DNA of 64,000 nucleotides from Thermoanaerobacterium sp. CMT5567-10 (GTDB taxonomy: Bacteria > Bacillota > Thermoanaerobacteria > Thermoanaerobacterales > Thermoanaerobacteraceae). Both the position numbers and the translations under genes were made by a program. Position 1 is the first letter of the stretch. Every line of letters begins with the position of its first letter. The DNA lies in contig NZ_CP130558.2 of NCBI RefSeq assembly GCF_030534315.2, forward strand, positions 2,470,501 through 2,534,500, read 5' to 3'. Of the stretch, positions 50,395-58,911 are shown one piece after another. Below the pieces are notes generated by a model that ran no database searches, was not told where the DNA came from, and was given only the letters and a program-made list of their open reading frames with translations.

Positions 50395-50712
50395 TTGCAG
50401 AAATTAAATAAGATTGATGATATAAAGAAATTAATTAGCAATAAAAAAATAGTTTTATTGTATTTTTCTACAAATGATTGTGGCATTTGTACAACATTGT
50501 TGCCTAAAATAGAAAAAATGCTTTTGAATTATACTGAAATATCTAGTGCACATGTGTCAATGGATGAATTGCCTGCTGCATCTGGTGAATTCATGATTTT
50601 TACTGTTCCTACGGTACTTCTTTTTATGGAAGGAAAAGAAGTCATAAGAGAGGCTAGATTTATCAGCATTGATATGCTGGAAGAAAAGATTCAAAAATAT
50701 TATAGGAGTTGA
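50395..50712 (+). CDS. thioredoxin-like protein
   Basis: A 105-residue thioredoxin fold with the redox pair in STNDCGICTTLLPK (CGIC rather than the usual CGPC) and the cis-proline in FTVPTVLLF. TTG start behind AGGAGG. 17 bp after the GGDEF gene, so co-transcription is likely. The CGIC pair should shift redox potential away from classical thioredoxin. Confidence 0.87.
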   Translation: MQKLNKIDDIKKLISNKKIVLLYFSTNDCGICTTLLPKIEKMLLNYTEISSAHVSMDELPAASGEFMIFTVPTVLLFMEGKEVIREARFISIDMLEEKIQKYYRS

Positions 50713-50921
50713 CAGAATAATTGGTGCTGCTTATATTGCAGCAAGGCATGACAATACCAAGTTTAACAGAATAAATGGATATGGATCGAAGTGCTTTATA
50801 AAATAAATAATTTTGATTTGCCTAAAAAATCAAGTCAAGCCTTAATAAAGTAAAATAAACTAATAATGAGGAAGGAAGCTGAATAAAATTATTCAGCTCC
50901 TACTCGATTTATTTTTAGCTG

Positions 50922-51218
50922 CTATTTTTTGAAAGCTGAAAAATATGAGGACAATATAGTATTTCCGGATGCAAAATAGGCTATACGAATAGCTTCTGAT
51001 ATTTCTTCATCAGTAACCCCCATATTTCTCAGTTGATTTGATATGTTTTCAACACCTAGATTTGCACCATGTGTTGCATCAATAGCTAGTGCTATTAATA
51101 ATTTTGTTTTCTGATCTAACGCACCTGGTCCCATTGCAGAAGAATATACTTTTTCTATTGCTTTTGCAAATTCAGGATCGTTTTTATCAATCGATGATAA
51201 GAATGGTGGTAGTGGCAT
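50922..51218 (-). CDS. carboxymuconolactone decarboxylase-family protein without redox cysteines
   Basis: A 98-residue AhpD/CMD-fold protein: TKLLIALAIDATHGANLGVENISNQLRNMGVTDEEISEAI follows the family helix pattern. The position usually holding CxxC reads THGANLG, so it cannot be an AhpD-type peroxidase. It has no cysteine at all. Start after AGGAGGG. Function unknown. Confidence 0.85.
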   Translation of the reverse strand: MPLPPFLSSIDKNDPEFAKAIEKVYSSAMGPGALDQKTKLLIALAIDATHGANLGVENISNQLRNMGVTDEEISEAIRIAYFASGNTILSSYFSAFKK

Positions 51219-51290
51219 TTGAATCCCTCCTAGTATAATTTTACATGTAATATTATATCACCATTTTTGATTAAATTTCACTATTTTAAG

Positions 51291-51416
51291 ATTGGTTATA
51301 GTGTCAAAAGTAAAAAAATAAAATTGTCTCATACGAATATTGTGTATCAACAAAAAAGTTTCTACAATATGTTGCGTGATAATCTCTAATAAAGTAATTT
51401 TGACACTTAAATCAAT
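51291..51416. repeat. MITE-like element
   Basis: A 126-bp AT-rich segment bounded by 19-bp terminal inverted repeats that match at 16 positions; the inner ten bases (AGTGTCAAAA, 51300-51309 and 51398-51407) are identical. It has no open frame. No clear target duplication is seen, so it may be an old or partial element. Confidence 0.45.
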
Positions 51417-51656
51417 TTTACAATTTTATAATAAAAAAGCAACACAATTATGATGCTTTATATGAGCTGACACCAGGAGTTGGGAATATGCAGATATGAT
51501 TAAGAATACTGTGGGGCATGGAATTATATGTCCACTGGTAAGCCAATACATCCAATGTCTTCTTTTATAAAGCTTTTATGGTTGAGGGAAAATCTGAGTT
51601 CTGTATTTGATAACGCATTAATATATACAATATGAAATGGAACAAACAGTCTCTTG
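51417..51656. other. non-coding stretch, nothing recognised
   Basis: No open frame with a ribosome site, no RNA gene pattern. Short runs of plausible coding sequence are interrupted by stops, consistent with decayed genes between the CMD gene and murJ. Confidence 0.5.
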
Positions 51657-51707
51657 ATGTAGTTGGTACTAATGAAGAAAGGCTATCTAGTCTTGTTCCA
51701 ACTACAT
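51657..51707. repeat. 51-bp inverted-repeat segment inside gene remnant
   Basis: Arms ATGTAGTTGGTAC (51657-51669) and GTTCCAACTACAT (51695-51707) pair at 12 of 13 positions around a 25-nt loop. It sits just upstream of the ferredoxin-like tail of a degraded reductase gene. Confidence 0.5.
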
Positions 51708-51732
51708 ATATTGTAAAAATTTTAAGAAAGAA

Positions 51733-51864
51733 ATGGAAAAAATTAATGACTGTATTGAATGTGGAAACTGTAAAAGTAAATGTCCATATAATCTTGATAC
51801 GCCTAATCTCCTGAAAAGAGAGCTTGATAATTATGAAAAATTTTATGCTGAGCATAAAGAGTAG
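51733..51864 (+). pseudogene. C-terminal remnant of a [4Fe-4S] aldo/keto reductase
   Basis: 43 codons ending in a stop. CIECGNCKSKCPYNLDTP is the C-terminal ferredoxin-like motif common on clostridial aldo/keto reductases; the catalytic barrel is missing. No ribosome site precedes the ATG. Identified by motif only. Confidence 0.55.
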
Positions 51865-51964
51865 ATGATATTGCTTAAAAATTAATTAGGATGTAAAATA
51901 TAAAATTGTCATGGTGAGTTTGAAGAACAAATTATAGAAAATCAAAAGATGGAATGGAGATCGT

Positions 51965-53518
51965 ATGAGTAATAAGAAATTATTTAAATCAGCAACTATT
52001 GTGGCATTTATAACGATTTTGGGGAAATTCGCAGGACTTTTAAAAAATACGGTGCAAGGTAAAGTATTTGGAACCACATGGGCAACTGACGCTTATACAG
52101 TTTCTCTAAATATTCCTACAGTACTTTATTCTATAATAGGTGTTGCAGTATCCACTGCTTTTATACCTCTTTTGAATGAGACGTATGCTAAACGTGGCAA
52201 AGATGAAATGTTTGATTTTGCCAACAATATCATGAACATTTTATTCTTGTTTTCATTTGGCATATTCGTTATAGCGTGGATTTTCTCGCCTTACCTAGTA
52301 AAATTAATGGCATCAAATTTTACAGGCGAGAAGTTTCAACTTGCTGTAAATTTGACCAAAATAAGCATTGTAAACATGCTGTTTTTAAGTATGTCAGCAG
52401 GATTTACTGCTATTCTTCAGACTCTCAATGATTTTACTGCGCCTGCTTTAAATGGAATTTTGATAGATATTCCACCTATTGTGTTTATGCTGTTTTTTGC
52501 AAAGTACGGTGGCATAGTAGGCCTTACTATATACACTACAGTTGCGTTCGGACTTCAGGTGGTAAATCAAATACCATGGCTTATCAAGAACAAGTACAGA
52601 TACAGCTTTAAAATAGATTTTAAAGATCCTCGCATAGTAAGGATGCTAAAGCTTATTAGTCCTGTCATAGTAGGATTATCTGTGAACCAGATAAATATCA
52701 TTATAAATACAAGGCTTGCTTCAGGGCTGCCAAATGGAAACATCACCGCTTTTAGCTATGCCAGCTTATTAACAGGTGCTTTTTATGGGACATTTGCCAC
52801 GTCGGTTGTTACAGTAATATTTCCTACATTGTCAAGGGAAGGAAGCACTGGAGATTATAAAGGCATGAAATCCCACATGGTAAAGGCGATAAATAACATC
52901 AACATGATCATGATTCCTGTCACTTTAGGCATCATGATTTTAAGGTACCACATAATAAACATATTGTTTAAACATGGTAAATTTAATGATTACAGTGTGG
53001 AGATTACTGCTATTGCACTATTGTACCTTTCCATAGGAATGATTTTCTACGGCATAAGAGATGTGTTTAACGTATCGTTTTACTCCACAAATGATACGAG
53101 GACGCCTATGATAAACAGCATATTGGGTATTGTAGTAAATATATTGATAAGTATAATATTAGTAAAGTACATCGGTATTGCTGGACTTGCAATAGGTTCG
53201 TCTGCATCTGCTGTAATTTGCGCTATATTGTTGATGAAGGATTTTAGAAAGAAGAAGGGCTCTTTTGGTGGACGTGATATTATAAATACTGGAGGGAAAT
53301 TGGTTCTATCTTCACTTGTGATGGGTGCAGCGGTATTCTTTATGAACAATTTTCTTTCAAGGTACATGGTTGGATTTAAGTTGGAATTGTTGCTTACAAT
53401 GATGATAGTTATTGTTGGAGTTGCTGTTTATGCAACAATGATGTTTCTTTTGAATGTGAAAGAATTTAGATACTTATATGGAATTGTTGCCAATAGATTG
53501 ACAAGTTTTCAAAATTGA
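51965..53518 (+). CDS. murJ: lipid II flippase MurJ
   Basis: A 517-residue MOP-superfamily membrane protein with about 14 helices that flips lipid-linked peptidoglycan precursors. Family markers include GKFAGLLKNTVQGKVFGTTWATDAY near the N-terminus, NEINI-like NQINIIINTRLASGLPNG, and GIRDVFNVSFYSTNDTRTPM. Full length. GATGGAATGGAG precedes the ATG. Monocistronic with its own terminator. Confidence 0.92.
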   Translation: MSNKKLFKSATIVAFITILGKFAGLLKNTVQGKVFGTTWATDAYTVSLNIPTVLYSIIGVAVSTAFIPLLNETYAKRGKDEMFDFANNIMNILFLFSFGIFVIAWIFSPYLVKLMASNFTGEKFQLAVNLTKISIVNMLFLSMSAGFTAILQTLNDFTAPALNGILIDIPPIVFMLFFAKYGGIVGLTIYTTVAFGLQVVNQIPWLIKNKYRYSFKIDFKDPRIVRMLKLISPVIVGLSVNQINIIINTRLASGLPNGNITAFSYASLLTGAFYGTFATSVVTVIFPTLSREGSTGDYKGMKSHMVKAINNINMIMIPVTLGIMILRYHIINILFKHGKFNDYSVEITAIALLYLSIGMIFYGIRDVFNVSFYSTNDTRTPMINSILGIVVNILISIILVKYIGIAGLAIGSSASAVICAILLMKDFRKKKGSFGGRDIINTGGKLVLSSLVMGAAVFFMNNFLSRYMVGFKLELLLTMMIVIVGVAVYATMMFLLNVKEFRYLYGIVANRLTSFQN

Positions 53519-53542
53519 TTTGCCAATGAAATTTAAAATGAT

Positions 53543-53572
53543 AAAAAAACTCGGGTAAAACCGAGTTTTACT
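53543..53572. terminator. bidirectional terminator between murJ and the FAD oxidoreductase
   Basis: AAAACTCGG-GTAAAA-CCGAGTTTT; A-run on one side and T-run on the other serve the convergent genes. Confidence 0.85.
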
Positions 53573-53585
53573 GCAGTATTTGTGT

Positions 53586-55511
53586 TTAAAAACTGGTTAG
53601 ATAATTGTGAAGTGACAATATAATGTCGTACGCATCTTCATATTTTACATATTTTGTATCTTTCATCTTTTCGTACGCTACATCAGACATCAGTCCTTTT
53701 TCATATGCTAAGTCATATAAGCTACCAGTGTATTTATCAGTTTCACCTTTGTATCCAGCGTATGTCAATAGTATATCTGCGGCTTCTTCCTTTGTAAGTG
53801 GCTTGTCTGCAATGTATTTTTGCAAATGCTGATAATCATCATCTATAAGCTGAGACTTAGCTGGTATTGACCTTTTAATCATATTTGATGCCATATAGTA
53901 AAATGATATACTCTTTATATTTTCATCAAGCCTATAATCATTTGTATAACCAGGTACTATAAGCCCCCAGTGAAGGACAAACTTAAGTCCGTCGAAGGCC
54001 CAGCTTTTCTCTACACTGTTTTCAGCTTTAAACGGTGTAAGGTATGCTCCCTGGCTTATAAGAATCGATTGTATATTCTTTATATCTTCTTCGCTTCCTA
54101 TTATGTCAGCAAATGATTTATTCTTGGCTATAGAATATGCAGATGCTACACCTGCTGCATCTCCTTCTGCCATACCTATCGGTATTGTCCTGGCAGAGCC
54201 TGCTGCTAGATGGCTGTAGGATGCTGACCGTCCAACTACAAGTAGGTTATCTACTTTCTTAGGCACTATGCACCTAAATGGCACCGCATATTCTACAGGC
54301 TTCCCATATACAAATCCAACATCTTCTGGTGATGTCGCTTGTACGTCTACTGGATATGAGCCTATGGCTATCCTGTCGTAGAAATCCCTATTGAATACTA
54401 CGTCGTTTATGTCAAGTGTGTAATATCCTTTTATGTGCCTCGTCTCTCTTACATACAATTCGTCTGCTGTGCCGTCAAGCTCTACTTTTTCAAAGCCAGG
54501 AATGTTTTCTCTAAAAAACTGGACTATCCTTGGAAGCTCTTTCTTTGCTAGTTCCATTCCTTTTTCTATTGATGATTTGTTAAGCCCATCTACGCCATAT
54601 ATTAAAAGGGCATTTACTAATACTGTGCCGTCATCTTGCCTGCCGAGATTAAGACCTCTTAGCCTCAACATCTGTGTAGACGGCTTGTACTTTTTCGTAA
54701 TTGATAAAAACCCACTTGCTGATGTGTCGTTTATATACGTTGCTGGTATCTTTTTTTTGTATTTTATTATTTTTATAAGGTTGTTCCAATCTAATCCTTT
54801 TAATCTGAAAATAAGTGTTGATGCTTGTACTTTTCCTTTTACACCCATGTCTTCTGCTGCAACTGTGTATGGTACTCCTGCTGATGCTGCAATATCCGCA
54901 TCCTGCGTTGCGTCGATTATCCTTTTCCCATAGAAATTTACTTCTTTTCCGTCTTTTAAAGCCGTTATGCCTATTATCTTATTTCTATCCATTATGGGTT
55001 TCTCAAATACTGTATTGTAAGACTGTGTTATTTTTGGCAAACTTAAAAGCTTTAAAAATACTTCTTTAGCCTTTTTCACATCAAATGAGTTTTTTGAGCC
55101 TATGCCTTTAAAAAACTCTTTAAATGTGCCTTGTGTAAGCAATGTGTCATCGGGGCCTTTGCTCATATCAATTGTGTTTAACATGCCGTACGTCATAAGG
55201 CCGCCAGGACCATTGTGCTTATCAATTATGAGGACCTTAGCATCGTTTTTTGCTGCAGACCTTGCAGCAGCTACACCTTCTGGCTCTGCTCCTACTACTA
55301 TGACATCATACATATCTTTATCGTCAGGAAGGGTAAGCTTTATAGGTTTAGGAAGATTTTGTTTTTTTTCTATGACTTTAGCTTTAGTCTCCTGTGATGC
55401 TTTTTTGTATTTTTCCACGTAAAAGTAACCGCCTATGGCTGTGATTATTAACACTGATACGATGGTAAGTGATATCATTGTTTTTAAATAGCTCTTCTGC
55501 AAATTAATCAC
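53586..55511 (-). CDS. membrane-anchored FAD-dependent oxidoreductase
   Basis: A 641-residue protein with an N-terminal transmembrane anchor (about 12-30) and an outward-facing FAD domain: YDVIVVGAEPEGVAAARSAA (dinucleotide fold), VLIIDKHNGPGGLMTYG, a second flavin-contacting segment VDNLLVVGRSASYSHLAAG, and a C-terminal helical region resembling S-layer-associated repeats (LTKEEAADILLTYAGY). It matches the FAD_oxidored family of xanthan-lyase-like annotated proteins; substrate unknown. It lies just downstream of a degraded PIG-L deacetylase gene. Confidence 0.83.
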   Translation of the reverse strand: MINLQKSYLKTMISLTIVSVLIITAIGGYFYVEKYKKASQETKAKVIEKKQNLPKPIKLTLPDDKDMYDVIVVGAEPEGVAAARSAAKNDAKVLIIDKHNGPGGLMTYGMLNTIDMSKGPDDTLLTQGTFKEFFKGIGSKNSFDVKKAKEVFLKLLSLPKITQSYNTVFEKPIMDRNKIIGITALKDGKEVNFYGKRIIDATQDADIAASAGVPYTVAAEDMGVKGKVQASTLIFRLKGLDWNNLIKIIKYKKKIPATYINDTSASGFLSITKKYKPSTQMLRLRGLNLGRQDDGTVLVNALLIYGVDGLNKSSIEKGMELAKKELPRIVQFFRENIPGFEKVELDGTADELYVRETRHIKGYYTLDINDVVFNRDFYDRIAIGSYPVDVQATSPEDVGFVYGKPVEYAVPFRCIVPKKVDNLLVVGRSASYSHLAAGSARTIPIGMAEGDAAGVASAYSIAKNKSFADIIGSEEDIKNIQSILISQGAYLTPFKAENSVEKSWAFDGLKFVLHWGLIVPGYTNDYRLDENIKSISFYYMASNMIKRSIPAKSQLIDDDYQHLQKYIADKPLTKEEAADILLTYAGYKGETDKYTGSLYDLAYEKGLMSDVAYEKMKDTKYVKYEDAYDIILSLHNYLTSF

Positions 55512-55530
55512 CTCGATTTATGAAGAGTGG

Positions 55531-56322
55531 CTATGCTTTTTTAGATATCTTATACATATTCCAAGGAATCTTATCGATAAGTCTTCCTTTGTATATTGAG
55601 TCAGAGCCCATGAATATATAGCGCAAGTCCTGTTTTTGTGGAATATTCAATTTTATCCACAATATATTTTTGTCTATTATTGGTCTTGATGCTATAGAAT
55701 TTAAAAGTGAATTATTGGCTTTTCTGTACTGATAAAGTTTGTTATTCACCAGTCCTAAATCGATCCTCTTTATGCTTTCATTGTAAAACAGCCTCATTTC
55801 GATGTTGTATCTTACATTTTTTGATATGGGCGACAGTGTCTGAACACCTAATACAAGTGGTTGTCATAGTAGAATGAAGCAAGCTTTGTAAGATCAGCCA
55901 TCAGCAAAACCTAAGAATATTACGTCATTTTTTGAAAGGCCCAGTACAGACATTGCAGCTAAACTTTCACCATGCCGCGTTAATCCTAATTTATAGAAGT
56001 CTTGCGAAGTGGGATTTTTGTGACCTGTCAATGCGATAGCAGCTTTTTTGTAGCTTTCGCCATCTGTTACAATTACAACTTTTATGGGTCTTTTCAATTC
56101 GATAGCTTTTTGTATGACACCTGCCATTCCCAATGATTCATCATCAGGGTGTGGTACAACTACAAGTATTCTTTGACCAGGGTCGTCGCTATTGGGGACA
56201 GGCTTTTTTTCTGTGAGATTGGCAAAAGTAGTTTTTAAATTCATAACAGAAGAAATTATAATAATAGCGGAAAGAGCGAGCAATATAAAAATATATTTCC
56301 ATTTAAAAGATGTCTTGTTCAA
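55531..56322 (-). pseudogene. PIG-L family deacetylase, degraded
   Basis: The first 142 codons (from 56322) encode an N-terminal membrane anchor and the start of a PIG-L/LmbE N-acetylglucosaminyl deacetylase with the zinc motif PHPDDE. The frame ends at a stop at about 55894. Sequence resuming in other frames (DLTKLASFYYDNH, then an 88-codon tail to 55531) shows that the middle of the domain is deleted and the remainder frameshifted. AGGGGGAA lies before the ATG. Probably part of the same cell-surface unit as the FAD oxidoreductase before decay. Confidence 0.75.
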
Positions 56323-56506
56323 TTTTAATTCCCCCTATTATTTGTGTCATAATTGTAAGAAAATAATATCAAAACTTTATGAATAAATTGTTAACAGAAG
56401 ATTAAAAAAAGATAAAATTGGCTATTTATGCTTAATGGGAGAAAAATAAATATTTCAATTCTATATTATTAGAAGAAGAGGATAAGTTATTAAATATTTA
56501 GTTTTT

Positions 56507-56566
56507 ATATTGACATATGATTAAAATAATTGTATATTTGTAATGAAAATAAACATATGTCAATAT
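56507..56566 (+). promoter_or_regulatory. promoter flanked by TTGACATATG inverted repeat
   Basis: ATATTGACATATG (56507-56519) and its exact inverse CATATGTCAATAT (56554-56566) enclose the core promoter. The -35 TTGACA (56510-56515) is inside the left arm; TATATT (56533-56538) is the -10 after 17 nt; the predicted start near 56545 lies just before the right arm. Two bound dimers could clamp the promoter. The same architecture recurs at 60631-60690. Confidence 0.75.
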
Positions 56567-56584
56567 AAAGAGGTGTTTTATAAA

Positions 56585-57409
56585 ATGGAGCAAAGCAGAC
56601 AAAAAGAAAATTCTAATGCTAATAGTAAGAATAATGACAAAAATAATTTTTTAATTAAAGGCAATGAATTGAGTGATATAAAACATGTAGTAGCGGTGAT
56701 AAGCGGCAAAGGCGGTGTTGGGAAGTCACTTGTAACATCGCTATTAGGTGTAATGATGAAAAGAAAAGGTTATAAAGTTGGCATATTAGATGCAGACATT
56801 ACTGGTCCTTCAATTCCAAAGATATTTGGTGTAAATGAGTTAAGACCACAAGTTTTTGGTGAAGGTATATTTCCTGTTGAAACAGGCAATGATTTAAAAA
56901 TAATGTCGATTAATTTTTTGTTGGACAGCCCTGATTCACCTGTAATTTGGAGAGGCCCTCTTATAGGAAATGCTGTTAAACAATTTTGGACTGATGTCGT
57001 GTGGAATGAACTTGATTATCTCTTTATTGATATGCCACCTGGTACAGGTGATGTTCCTCTCACAGTATTTCAATCAATACCATTAGATGGCATTGTAATA
57101 GTTATATCTCCACAAGATTTAGTTTCTCTTATAGTCAAAAAATCATTTAATATGGCAAGAACAATGAATATACCAATTTTAGGTATTGTAGAAAATATGA
57201 GCTATATTGTATGCCCAAAATGTGGTGAACGAATTGATGTCTTTGGTGAAAGCAAAACGGAAAAAATTGCAAAAGAAATGAATATACCATTTTTAGGAAG
57301 AATACCTATTGACAAAAATATTGCAGAGTTGTGCGATAGAGGAGAGATTGAAAAAGTTAATGAAAATTATTTAGAAATGTGTATAAAAGCGTTAGAATCA
57401 CTTTATTGA
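56585..57409 (+). CDS. Mrp/NBP35-type P-loop ATPase
   Basis: A 274-residue iron-sulfur carrier ATPase. Deviant Walker A GKGGVGKS near residue 47, followed by the switch ILDADITGPSIP, the Mrp signature FIDMPPGTGD, and the C-terminal cysteine pair CPKCGE that bridges clusters between subunits. The N-terminus is a short Asn/Lys-rich tail. ATG at 56585 follows GAGGTG, just beyond the right arm of the operator. First gene of a five-gene unit that includes Fe-S enzymes, consistent with cluster delivery. Confidence 0.9.
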   Translation: MEQSRQKENSNANSKNNDKNNFLIKGNELSDIKHVVAVISGKGGVGKSLVTSLLGVMMKRKGYKVGILDADITGPSIPKIFGVNELRPQVFGEGIFPVETGNDLKIMSINFLLDSPDSPVIWRGPLIGNAVKQFWTDVVWNELDYLFIDMPPGTGDVPLTVFQSIPLDGIVIVISPQDLVSLIVKKSFNMARTMNIPILGIVENMSYIVCPKCGERIDVFGESKTEKIAKEMNIPFLGRIPIDKNIAELCDRGEIEKVNENYLEMCIKALESLY

Positions 57410-57434
57410 AATGTAAGTAAAGAGGGTATCAGAA

Positions 57435-58304
57435 ATGAAGCTTTATTTAGAATGCATACCATGTTTTCTGAGACATACGTTATTTGCAACGAAAGATCAA
57501 GAAGAAGAAATACGTGCTACAATATTGAAGAAGGTTGTTAAATTTTTATATGAAGTAAATTGGGATATTTCACATGATGAGATAGTAAATGAAATTTATA
57601 ATTTAATTAGAGAAGAAACCAAAATAGTAGATCCATATAAAGATATAAAAAAAGAAAGCAATAATACGGTATTAAAATTATATCCTTTACTGAAAAGTCA
57701 GCTAAGTACAATCAGTAATGAAAGAGAACGACTTTATACTGCTGCAAAACTTTCAATAGCCGGAAACATTATTGATTTTGGGCCATCATCAGATTTTGAT
57801 TTAGATAAAACTATAAATGATGTTTTAAATAAAAAATTAGCAATTGATGATTTCGATATACTATTTAATAAAATATTGACATACGATAATCTTCTTTTTT
57901 TTGCTGATAATGCTGGTGAAATAGTTTTTGATAAAATATTTATTGAAGAGATGATAAATGTAAGGAAGAAACCTTTTAGTAGGATTGCATTTGTGGTTAA
58001 AGGCGGTCCAATAATTAATGATGCAATGTTAGATGACGTATATGAAGTAGGAATAGATAAATTTCCAAATATAACTTTTTATAAACTTGGAAATGGTATG
58101 AAAGATACAGGACCAAATAGAAAAGATAAAGAAGTTAAAGATTGGATTAAAAATCATGACATTGTAATTTCAAAAGGTCAAGGTAATTATGAAGGATTAA
58201 GTGAAAATAAAAATATATTTTTTATGCTTATATCAAAGTGCCCTGTAATATCAAAAGATCTCAATGTAGAAATAATGGATGCAATAATAAAATATAACCT
58301 TTGA
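57435..58304 (+). CDS. DUF89 (ARMT1-like) family protein
   Basis: A 289-residue member of the DUF89 metal-dependent phosphatase family, prokaryotic subgroup with an N-terminal CxxC (ECIPCFLR). Active-site segments FADNAGEIVFDK, VVKGGPIINDAM and ISKGQGNYEGL are present. DUF89 enzymes have been proposed to remove damaged phosphometabolites; the substrate here is unknown. AGAGGG precedes the ATG and it lies 25 bp from the Mrp-like gene. Confidence 0.88.
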   Translation: MKLYLECIPCFLRHTLFATKDQEEEIRATILKKVVKFLYEVNWDISHDEIVNEIYNLIREETKIVDPYKDIKKESNNTVLKLYPLLKSQLSTISNERERLYTAAKLSIAGNIIDFGPSSDFDLDKTINDVLNKKLAIDDFDILFNKILTYDNLLFFADNAGEIVFDKIFIEEMINVRKKPFSRIAFVVKGGPIINDAMLDDVYEVGIDKFPNITFYKLGNGMKDTGPNRKDKEVKDWIKNHDIVISKGQGNYEGLSENKNIFFMLISKCPVISKDLNVEIMDAIIKYNL

Positions 58305-58338
58305 ACAATGGTATTGCTTGTTTGAAAGGAGATGTTTA

Positions 58339-58881
58339 ATGAATCTTCTATATATTTCAGGAGGTCCGAGAAAGAATGGAAATACAGAATATCTTTTAGA
58401 TATTTCATTAGAAATAACAGGAGGAGAACTTATTAGGCTTTCAGATTATAATATAAAATATTGCAATTCATGTTGGGTTTGCCAAAAGACGGGCATATGC
58501 CCAGTCAAAGATGACATGAATGAAAAATTAATTCCAATGATTTTAGAAAGTGATGGGATTGTCTTAGGAACTCCAGTTTACTTCAACAATGTGTCAGCAC
58601 AGCTTAAGACATTTATAGATCGTACATGGTGCATAAAGGGTGGCCTTAGAAATAAAATAGGCGGGGCTGTAGTTGTTGGATGTAAATATGGAGCAGAAAG
58701 TGCAATAACAGCAATTAATGCTTTCTTTTTAAAACATGAGATGATTGTAGCAAATAGAGGAATTTCCGGGATTGGTTATGAAAAAGGTGATATAGGATTG
58801 GATGTAGAAGCAATGGAAGCAGCAAAAAGACTAGGATATAGAATTTTGGAATTATTAAATAAGATAAAAAATGATGTATAA
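58339..58881 (+). CDS. iron-sulfur flavoprotein (Isf type)
   Basis: A 180-residue flavodoxin-fold protein with the compact cluster motif C-x2-C-x2-C-x4-C (CNSCWVCQKTGIC), the mark of archaeal/clostridial Isf proteins, and the FMN-binding GGPRKNGNT and GTPVYFNNVSAQLKTFIDR. It likely passes electrons between ferredoxin and another acceptor. ATG at 58339 follows AAAGGAGA; the frame from 58318 includes that site. Third gene of the unit; candidate electron donor for the radical SAM enzyme downstream. Confidence 0.88.
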   Translation: MNLLYISGGPRKNGNTEYLLDISLEITGGELIRLSDYNIKYCNSCWVCQKTGICPVKDDMNEKLIPMILESDGIVLGTPVYFNNVSAQLKTFIDRTWCIKGGLRNKIGGAVVVGCKYGAESAITAINAFFLKHEMIVANRGISGIGYEKGDIGLDVEAMEAAKRLGYRILELLNKIKNDV

Positions 58882-58911
58882 ATATATACAATTAGGAGGA
58901 AGGTCTTATCT

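Noticed and set aside
50713-50820. Short open stretch after the thioredoxin gene (IGAAYIAARHD...)
   Set aside because: About 28 codons without a start or ribosome site; composition could be coding but no family is recognised, so it is not listed as a gene remnant.
50877-50898. AGCTGAAT...ATTCAGCT palindrome downstream of the CMD gene as a terminator
   Set aside because: The stem is good, but no T-run follows on the minus strand, so termination is not supported.
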